Below, in pieces: positions 56,379 through 64,000 of a stretch of DNA of 64,000 nt. The notes beneath the pieces were generated by a model that was given only the letters and a program-made list of their open reading frames with translations, searched no databases and had not been told where the DNA came from. The stretch comes from Haplomitrium mnioides (lineage: Eukaryota; Marchantiophyta; Haplomitriopsida; Calobryales). A program made the translations under genes and the position numbers. The number at the start of each line of letters is the position of its first letter. Positions within the stretch are counted from its first letter, which is position 1. Where the stretch lies: NCBI GenBank assembly GCA_049999725.1, contig JBNGIS010034285.1, forward strand, positions 62,001-126,000, written 5' to 3'.

Positions 56379-57012
56379 GAAGAGAGAAGAACCATTCATG
56401 CAAGAGCTTTATGAAGGAGAGTGGCTCAATATTGGCCATTATTTAAGTATATTGAGGAGAAAACCAGAATGGAGTGAAGCTCAATTCAAGCAAGTAAAGC
56501 AGAAAGCCTACAACTATCTCTTGGCAAAAGGCTACTTATGGAAGAGGGCGAAAATATGCCATAATATACCACGAAAGATGGTGTGTGAGAACAAGACACA
56601 AAAAGAGTTGTTGAATGAGTTTCATTGTAGCTTATGGGCTGGGCACAGGGGCATTTATGGTACCTTTGAAAAATTGAAAGAAAAATATTGGTGGAAGAAT
56701 ATGTATAAGGATGTGGTTTCCTTTGTAGAGTCATGTCAAACCTGTCAGATCTATTCAAAGCTTCAACACAGAGATGGGTTACATCCAACGTATCCACTTG
56801 ATTTGCACTATAAATGGGTAGTGGATCTTGTTGCTATGCCACCTGGAGTGTGGCAAATGAAGTACTTGGTCATAGTAAGAGAAGATTTATCCAATCAAGT
56901 GGAGGGAAGAGCATTGAGAACCAAGGCAACAAAGAATATTTGTTGGGTTTTGCTAGAAGATGTGGTGTCAAGATATGGTTGTGTGGGAAAGATCACAACT
57001 AACAGAGGTGGA
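56379..57012 (+). pseudogene. pol: Integrase N-terminal half of D
   Basis: The ORF from 56398 carries an HHCC zinc site with His76, His83, Cys113 and Cys116 (FHCSLWAGHRG, then SCQTCQ). The first core Asp is at residue 143 (WVVDLVAMPPG), followed by VSRYGCVGKITTNRG, where the second catalytic Asp is Asn. It then jumps straight to the polypurine tract and LTR (GAGGTGGATGTCG). In B the same place reads NRGELDAQEAK and continues for ~800 bases, so the catalytic Glu and C-terminus are deleted here. AGAGG at the junction is a likely microhomology. Confidence 0.85.
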
Positions 57013-58747
57013 TGTCGTGTTGTGGTTTGGCAAGTGTATGAAAGGTAACAAGAAGAAAGGAGAAACAAATCATTCTTACCATGGATAAGTTTAGAAAAAA
57101 GTCAAGAAAAAGCGGCAAGACATCTATCGAGAAGCTTCTAGAAACGCAAAAGTAGAGTTTGCCAGTACTACGTGGAAGATTCTTGAGATCCTGTAGGTAA
57201 GGACAAGACCATCCTATTGGTTGTTCATGGATTCTTCTAGATTATGCTCTGAGATGTTTTGAAGATAATAGATAAAGCAACAGGGAAGAAAGGGGATCAT
57301 CGAGAGGAACAAGCATTGAAGGGAGAAATATCGAAGAGTGGGCGGTCAAGGTACGGAAGTTCTACGGTGGAGTTGAAGGATCTTATAGGTGGCACTCTTG
57401 GAAATGGACAAAGGATTATTTGTTGCTGCTAATTTTCCTCTTCCAAATCCATTCTTCATTGGGCTGCGGATAATTCCTCGAGACCACTTTCGATAGTGGA
57501 TAGTATATCACTTCGGTGATAATTTTCTAACTTCGGTGATGAATTCACCAATTCTTGTGTTGCTGCCAATCATCACCAATGGAGAATAATGGAACCTTAC
57601 CATCTATATTCTGACCTGATGTGGAAAGGTGTTTCTCAAATTGTCGTTGAAGAGTGTTTCGGTTTTTGGTAAATGTTGAATAGTCGGAGCTGCAACTGGT
57701 GGAGCGTCGCCAAATGATCATCTGATTGAAAAAGACTTAATTTTACCTTCTATGTCTTTCATCTTTGTTTCTTGTCAACACAAATACCTTATGTTCTATG
57801 GTTCTTATACCAAAAAGAAAAGTGAGTTAACTTGAAGTTAGTAAAGTCCTAAAGGAAGGAGAGGATGAGTTTGTTTTTGTGAAGGTTCAGAGAGTCTCTA
57901 GAGGAAGTAGAGTTCATGCAAGGCACAAATCAAAAGCTCCAAAAGAATGGCATCCCCTTTGCAACAAGTCGTTTGGAGCTTTGAAAATATACTTATGAGC
58001 ATTTGAAGGTGAAGGGGTCAAATTGAAAGGCAGATTGTCTTTCAAGCAACAGAATCAAGTATACAAAGAATCAAGAGATAAGAAAAACACCATTAGAAAG
58101 TTGACAACAAGAGCTACAACTTGAAAACAAGTTTTGATTCAATTGGAGTTGGGATTGTTCTGTAACAGTGAGTTGAAAATTGAGTACCGATTGAAAGGTT
58201 GTTTCAAATTCACTCCTCATTCGACTTTGAGTGGTGAGTTCTTGCATTCTGTCAAGAGCAGATTGTCACTTGAGAATTTGGGAACTTGAAGATGGTAGTA
58301 TGGTACAATAGTGTGTAAGGTTTCAAGGCTATTCTCATAGAAGTGAAGAAGTTGCTACCTAGGAAGTTTAGGGGTGTTATTTTGTTCAGTCTTTTCCAAA
58401 CACATTGAATCTTTGAGAATAATGAGCAATTTGCTCTAGATTTTTAGTTGAAAATTTTTATACAAATTTATCTTGTACCCTCGTTTTCAGCCTGAGAGTT
58501 TCAGACCCTAGCAACAAGCAAGCCATGCATTCTCCTTAACAACACTCAAACAAAGAGTTGGAGAAAACTATTTATTTAGGGTTTGTGATCAAACATCTAT
58601 TGAATCTAAGAAAGGCATGAGAACCTAAATCTCTGTCAAATTTGTTCATTCCAAAGCACTGAACCACAAAGCTTCTGCCATTTGCATAACACTCTCTATA
58701 GCCATATACCCTGCGTATTCCCAGAACAAGAAAATTGCCACGCGGCA
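57013..58747 (+). repeat. D 3' LTR, full length (1735 bp)
   Basis: Starts TGTCGTGTTGTGG and ends TTGCCACGCGGCA (GCGACA in the 5' copy and in the solo LTR). It contains the LTR ORF copy at 57401-57619. The 180 bases missing from the 5' LTR (57013-57194) are present here and also align to the solo LTR at 36481-37289. Confidence 0.85.
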
Positions 58748-59230
58748 GCGCTTCGGAGGAGCCCGTTGAATCCTTCGGGTCAGAGGGAAGTCAATCACGA
58801 AGGGAGTTCAGCATGGCATTCCACCTTCCCTATTGAAAACGACATTGAACAGCACAACCTCAGATACGTGGCGCTTCGGAGGAGTCTGTTGTATCCTTCG
58901 GGTCAGAGAGAGAGGTGAACTACAGACGAAGGTCAGCGCAGCGGTCCATCTTCCCTATTGACAACGGTGTCAGACGGCGCTCCCTCGGATACTTGGTGCT
59001 TTGGAGGAGCCCGTTGGATCCTTCGGGTAAGAGAGAGGTCAACCACAGATGAAGGTGAGCGGGGCGGTCCACCTCCCTAGTTAAAAATGGCATTGGACGG
59101 TGCTCCCTCGGATACGCGGCACTTAAGAAGAGCCCATTGGATCCTTCGAGTCAGAGAGAGGTCAACCACAGACAAAGGTCAGCGCGGCAGTCCACTTTCC
59201 CTGTTGAAAATGGCATCAGATGGTGGCCAC
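58748..59230 (+). repeat. Four ~120-bp tandem units in A6 LTR
   Basis: Each unit has CGGAGGAGCCCGTTGGATCC-type sequence, TTCGGGTCAGAGAGAGGTCA, a CAGCGCGGCGGTCCACCTTC block and TTGAAAACGGCGT. The units start near 58748, 58870, 58995 and 59117. Similar units are at 31420-31680. Confidence 0.8.
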
Positions 59231-60262
59231 AAAGGAAAAGTCAACGGAGGACCCTCGATTCCATAGGATTCTTCAAAACTCCGTTCCGTGGGATTCTTTG
59301 GAACTCTGTTCCACGGTATTTTTCAGACTCGGTTCCACAAGAATCTTCGGAATCTTAGTCTGCGAAATTCTTCGGACTCGTTTTGCAGACTAAATGTCGT
59401 TATTCTCGAAATGTCGTTATTCCTGCGACCAAACTTTTCTTGGATTTTGCTGCAAATAAACAAGATAGGTGTCGTCACGTTCGGGGCCCAAGTCTAACGA
59501 GAATAACGACATTTTCAAACGAGAAGCCCGAGGGGTATACATTGATGGGCTTCGACATTGATCAGGGTTGGTGTGCAAGCAAACTAGAGACACGGAAATG
59601 ATGTCGGGACAGGAAGAGGCAACGAGGTAAGGCAAAAATGATTCCCGTGAGAATTTACGTGAGGCGAGTGTACTCGTGTTGGAGGCTAGCAGGGGTGGAG
59701 GTGGACTAGAGAGGCACCGAGAATCGTTGGGCGAGGAGCTCTAGAGGCTCGAATGATCTAGATGGACTCATCCTTACGGGTGGACCAATAGTGGAGGTGG
59801 ATAGATACGAGAAATTGAAGGGGATTTTGTTTGTTGAAAATTCAAGGGAGGTTGTTAAATGGAATCTAGGAGTCGTCTTTGCATCATTTGTTCAAGAGCA
59901 TCAACCCAGAAGTGCTCGGAGTACGCTCTGGTGTAATCTTTCAAGAGGAGCTAAGAAGAGGGTAGCTGCGTTAGTGCCTGCACACTACGGAGAAGACCTG
60001 TTCAAGGCTCAGAGGTGGAGTGATATTAGCAGTCGAGAGGACTGTCTTCCATAGGTGGAAGTTAAACAAATCCTCTTGTGAGCCTGAGGAAGTAAATCTA
60101 AGGCTTCTCGCGAGAGAAGTTAAAAAACTATGTGCAAGAATGGTATGTGTGTGGGAGATGAAAGGAAGATTGAGGTGGTAAGTTGAGGAAGAAAGGAGCA
60201 GTCTGCTAGGAAGGTCAGTCCTAGTGGTCTTGCAAGGCCTATGATTTTGGTGAAGTGCAATG

Positions 60263-60284
60263 AGTGTGTGTGTGTGTGTGTGTT
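60263..60284 (+). repeat. (GT)n microsatellite
   Basis: About ten GT units, expanded from a shorter GTGTGTATG tract in the other LTR copies (for example 4558, 21300). Confidence 0.9.
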
Positions 60285-60763
60285 TGTATTTGTGTATAAG
60301 TGTATTAGTTAGATCTGAATTTTGTTATATTGTATAAGAAACAATTAGAATTAGGATCATGTAAGTACTAGTTGTTCAGATTTTGGGACTGCCTTGTGAA
60401 GGGGGAGTCAAGTCCCTTGACATAGTCCTGTGACTCTGTGGTCATTGCATTCTGCTCCTAAAGTGTATACAAGGTGGCTAGGTCCAGATTTGGGACCCCT
60501 GAATTATATTGAAGATTACCACATAAATACTTGGGTTTTTGTGCATGTGTATTTTGGCATTGGGGGTGAATGAGAAGATTGGCTGCACATGTGAATGTTG
60601 AGGTGAAGAATGGGCTTGTAAGGTAAAGAGCGATCCCTTAAAGCCCCAAAGTGATAACTGGATAGGGGTTATCTCACAAAAGAACCTTATTCCCCTATTT
60701 TTGTCCTCCCTTGCCTCCCAAGTGGCACTTGTGAAGGTTTAGGCTTGAAGGAGGGGAGTGACA

Positions 60764-60790
60764 TAGAATTTTGGCGCTAGAAGGAGGGGA
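60764..60790 (+). other. Primer binding site of A6
   Basis: TGGCGCTAGAAGGAGGGG, with TGGCGCTAG at 60772-60780; the least altered copy in the window. Confidence 0.7.
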
Positions 60791-60849
60791 AAAGGTTTGC
60801 AAAAACCTAAGACCAACCCAAGGCCAAGCTATCACTTTGTACACCAAGC

Positions 60850-62650
60850 ACCTACAGTCGAATTGTGAAAGAGAATTCCATGAAACAGAGCAACTTGTTG
60901 TGAGTCTGTTGAAAAAGAGTGGAGGAAGGCATCGATCTATGGGTGGAATTGTCGTTGCCCAGCTGGGTTTGCAAATCGATGCCCCCGTCTAGTTTGAGGG
61001 GCTGATTTAAATACAAATCCTTCAAGGGGCATCTAAAGGACGACCCCAATGCATGGCTGGATGATCTGGAAAATCCACGTTAAAATCAGGATTCTACCAG
61101 CGGTCCTGAAGGGAGAAGCTCACCCATGGTACAAGGATTTACTCGACAATGTCAAGAGGGATTGGGGAGCCTTCAAAGCTGCGTTCATTGTGGAGTTTAG
61201 AGAGGAGACAAAGGCGTTGATCAAAATGGGTCAACTAAGGATGAAGAAGAAAGAGTGTGTAAGGAAATTCCTCCAAAGATTTAAGAAGGTGGCGCAGAAG
61301 CTGAACTCACCAGCCACAGATGGGATGCTCACGACTTGGTTCTTGGCAGTCCTGCCCAGAGGAATTGGGACCTGGGTGAGGCAAACAAATCCGCAAATTC
61401 TGGAAGAGGCGGTCATTGCAACTCGCTCTCATGTAAAGGCGACAATCACGAGCTCTCGTAGAAAAGCAAGAGCCAAGTATGAGTCTGATGACTCTTTGGA
61501 CACTTTGGACAGTGGGGAGGAGACGAATGAGAGTTCCGCATCCTCCTCGGAGAGCGAGGGGGACTCGGACAGCAGCAACTCCAAAGAGGACCAGTCATCC
61601 CGGAAGAAGAAGAAGGGAAAACAAGCCAACAAGAAAGAAGTACATCATCCCAAGGGGGCCAGCAAAGGAAAAGCTAGGAGAAGTGAGCCCGAACCCGAGA
61701 TGAGCAAAAAGCAAGGGGGGAGGGATTGAATTGAGCGCCAAAATGGAGGCGATGAATATCCTCCTGGCTTGAATCAAGTCGGATGGCCAGCCACTACCCA
61801 CCAGGCGACTCGAAGTGTGGTGCATGAGATGTAACAAACGTGGCTACTCTCCTCAAGAATGCCCGAAAGAAAATAATGCGGTACACTATGTGAGAGAGGA
61901 AGCACCGAAGTATGTGAGGGAGGAAGTGGAGTATGTGATGGAAGAGACCTCTGAAACGGTATACCCGATCAGTAGGAGGCCTCGTACCATGTTGAGTAGG
62001 CCCGCAAGGGGGAGCGGAGGGCCAGGAAATCAGTGGGTTGCCAATCCACCAACCAAGACAACAATTATGGTATGTTGGAATTGTGGTAAGCCAGGCCACA
62101 TTTCCTCCCACTCTCTAGAGCCATGAAAGAGCAATTACAGCCAACCGCTCGTATTATACTTCCAATGCAAGAAGGACGAGCATGTGGTGATCAATTGCCT
62201 ACTCAACCGAATGCCTGATGCATCCTCCAGCCAAGGTGCAAATCCCCCTCCCCCTACAAGTGTCAATCTCATAGCCCTCGAAAAGGAAGAGGAAGCAGAA
62301 TTACCCGGATGGGAGACACCCACCCTCGAAGACTGTTACCAAGTGGTGACCCGAGCCGAGGCAAAGGCCAAGAAGAAGAGTCAAAGGAAGAGCGAGTGGA
62401 AGGCCAAGAAGGGAGCGGCCCAAGCAACCTCATCGCAGAGTGACTCGGATTATCAGAGTGATAATCCAAAGTGGTTTTATCCCAAGCAAGAGGACCACGT
62501 GAGGAAGCAATTAGAGGCTCTCGAAGCATTGGAGGAGGAGCAAGCAACGATGGAGACCATGAAGGAGGTCCGCAAGCAGTAGGGAGAGATCAAGGAAGCA
62601 GGGGCGAAGATCACAGCCCTTGAAGGGGGAGTAAAACCCGTTCCATACAG
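60850..62650 (+). pseudogene. gag: Gag of A6, longest A-family gag frame
   Basis: The frame 61049-61729 (226 codons) spans the capsid (LKGEAHPWYKDLLDNVKRDW, KMGQLRMKKKECVRKFLQRF, GIGTWVRQTNPQILEEAV), acidic Ser-rich linker and basic stretch. The knuckles are CMRCNKRGYSPQEC (about 61823-61864; His changed to Tyr), CWNCGKPGHISSHS (62075-62116; last Cys changed to Ser) and YFQCKKDEHVVINC (62158-62199; first Cys changed to Tyr), so each has lost one ligand. The charged linker is open at 62184-62582 (132 codons). Breaks: N-terminal frameshift near 61075 (about 40 bases missing against A4), TGA at 61727, TAG at 62580. Confidence 0.88.
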
Positions 62651-64000
62651 CATTTAGGCAAATGTGAGGGATAACCCTGTTACAACCACAATGGGCCAAT
62701 TGATCAAAGACAGCGCAATATAGAAGGCAGCTCCAAGAATTGTTAATGGAAACCAAGAGGAGGAGAAGGTTGCCCTGAGTGGGAGCTCAGGCGGATCTGC
62801 AACCAGATAGTGTGGTGCACATTGCCATTGGTACCCATAGACGGAGGGGCATGAGTGAACATAATGGTGGACAAGACCACCTACAAGCTGGGATTCACGA
62901 AATTCCAACCCACGGTTATAATCATGAGGCTCGCGGATGGGTCCAAGGTGAAACCATTAGGCTCCCTCCTCCGAGTGCCTACATTCATCGGAGGTAAAGA
63001 ATTTAAGTTGAATTACCTAGCCATGAGGCCAGCAAGAGCATCTTCATATCCTGTACTAATTGGGAGACCTTAGCTATATGGGGACTGAGTCATGCATAAC
63101 TGGGGGAATTCAACATTGGTGTTTGGTCTCGAGAAGACAGTAGTGCAGTACGGACTTGTTCCTCACTTGGGGGAAACGCAAGCAGAAGAGGTGTATGACA
63201 ATGAGTGGTCCGAAGAGGAGGAAGAATTGGAATACCACTACTGGGTTCAGATGGTAAGCGAGGCTATACAGGAGGATTTGTCGGAAGAAAGTGTGGTGTC
63301 TGTTAATCAAATTGAGGTAGATGAAGACACCGAAATAGAGCACCAACTGGGGGAATCCACGGAATATTGGGCAGGAGATGAGGACACTAAGGCCGGAAGA
63401 AAGGAGGGGTCCAAAGTGTCTCATCGGATACAAGGGGCGGACACCGAGAAGTCCGAAGAGTCCCCCCGGGTGGAAGGGGGGTTGTGATTGGCGACCTTGA
63501 TGCAGGAAGAAGGAGCGCATTGGAGAAATGAGATGGGGGCGGTGCAAGAGTCCCAACACAAGCAAGTGGTTGTCCAAGAAGGGCATACGTTCCATATCGA
63601 CTGGGAATTGCCCAAAGAATCAAGGCATGCCATCACCCAACGCCTAATTAACTTCAATGATGCCTTTGCTTGGAGTCACGTAGATCTGAAGGGAGTCTTG
63701 AGGGAATTTGGGGAACACCGGATTGACTTAGAGCCCACAACAGTCCCGCTAAGGCAGCGCCAATACAGTACGAACCCCTGCTTCTCCCTACTGATGAAGG
63801 AGGAGATAGACAAGCTGCTCGAGGTGGATTTCATCTACTCGGTCCTAAACAATGAATGGGTGTCCCCGTTGGTGGTGGTACCCAAGAAAGTGGGGCAAGA
63901 TGGTGAAAGGAAAATCCGAGTGTGCCTGAATTTTTGAGAGCTCAATGACGCTATGAAAAAGGATCACTGCTTGTTTCCTTTCACGGACGGGGTGTTGAAT
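62651..64000 (+). pseudogene. pol: Pol of A6: protease, acidic spacer, RT start; runs off window
   Basis: Protease has IDGGA (Asp codon 62840-62842) followed by a TGA, then VNIMVDKTTYKLGFTKFQPT in frame 62855-63073. The acidic spacer forms the frame 63092-63487 (EWSEEEEELEYHYWVQMVSE). RT begins at about 63488: FAWSHVDLKGVLREFGEHRI, LMKEEIDKLLEVDFIYSVLN, VSPLVVVPKKVGQDGERKIR, then a TGA at 63935 and on to KKDHCLFPFTDGVLN at the end. The rest of pol lies beyond the window. Confidence 0.88.

Larger units (their letters stand above)
50401..58747 (+). mobile_element. Ty3/gypsy element D
   Basis: The LTRs are 50401-51962 (left end truncated) and 57013-58747, enclosing gag, protease, RT, RNase H and the first half of integrase. 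In the first ~245 aligned LTR bases I count about 20 differences by eye, mostly transitions, so the copy is old. The left flank is A5 gag while the right flank is mid-LTR of an A copy, so the flanks do not match and no duplication is seen. It is a relative of B, and its solo LTR is at 36481. Confidence 0.85.
58748..60763 (+). repeat. A6 5' LTR, left part missing
   Basis: Begins GCGCTTCGGAGGAGCCCGTT, a mid-LTR block that normally follows an ACGTGGC core, and ends GGGGAGTGACA. The leader and ACGTGGC region are absent. It carries four ~120-bp units, a GATTCTTTGGAACTC array (59270-59390), and a (GT)n run. It could be the remainder of another interrupted LTR, but I cannot show which one. Confidence 0.8.

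Noticed and set aside
1-64000. A host gene, tRNA or rRNA between the elements
   Set aside because: Every stretch examined could be assigned to an LTR, an internal retrotransposon region or a gap. No tRNA cloverleaf or rRNA block was noticed, though a tRNA scan could not be run.
1-64000. Endogenous plant pararetrovirus
   Set aside because: Integrase, LTRs, primer sites and polypurine tracts are present, and no movement protein is seen; the domain order is that of Ty3/gypsy elements.

Overview
This 64 kb window looks like a repeat-dense block of nuclear DNA from a land plant with a large genome. I find no host gene, tRNA or rRNA. Almost all of it can be assigned to decayed, nested Ty3/gypsy LTR retrotransposons. 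The plant assignment rests on the elements (a chromodomain integrase end, LTRs of about 3 kb, nested insertion). I suspect a non-flowering lineage but cannot show it from sequence alone. A 400-base N run (9130-9529) and a 10-base N run (36605-36614) are assembly gaps.

Three families can be told apart. Family A (with a related variant, C) has LTRs of about 3.0-3.3 kb that begin TGTCA and end TGACA. It has a primer site around TGGCGCTAG, a gag with three CCHC knuckles and an acidic/basic linker, then protease, RT, RNase H and integrase with a GPY/F-like tail. Family B/D has LTRs of about 1.7 kb beginning TGTCGTGTTGTG and ending ACGACA or GCGACA, one CCHC knuckle in gag, and a different pol lineage. 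The third is a chromovirus, seen only as an integrase end plus chromodomain on the minus strand.

Layout: 1-2065, the 3' end of copy A1 (integrase and part of its LTR). 2066-21740, copy A2, with copy B (7255-15192) inserted in its protease codons. 21741-24420, a fragment A3 lacking both LTRs. 24421-33495, copy A4. 33496-34833, a plus-strand C-type LTR piece joined to a minus-strand C element (34834 to about 41790); that element carries a D-type solo LTR (36481-37289). About 41791-42730, the chromovirus end. 42731-49140, the 5' LTR of copy A5, split by an inverted solo LTR (42783-46077) with a perfect GGTGG target duplication. 49141-50400, A5 gag. 50401-58747, copy D. 58748-64000, a truncated LTR and the gag-pol start of copy A6, running off the end.

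None of these copies can be autonomous: every gag/pol has stops, frameshifts or lost catalytic residues, and B and D have complementary integrase deletions. The most interesting points are a coding-like ORF inside the D-family LTR, with mostly silent differences between two subfamilies; dense ABRE/G-box-like motifs and 24-bp periodic arrays in the A/C LTRs; inverted LTR pairs that could form hairpin transcripts; and a pol-like fragment from another Ty3 lineage inside the B LTR.
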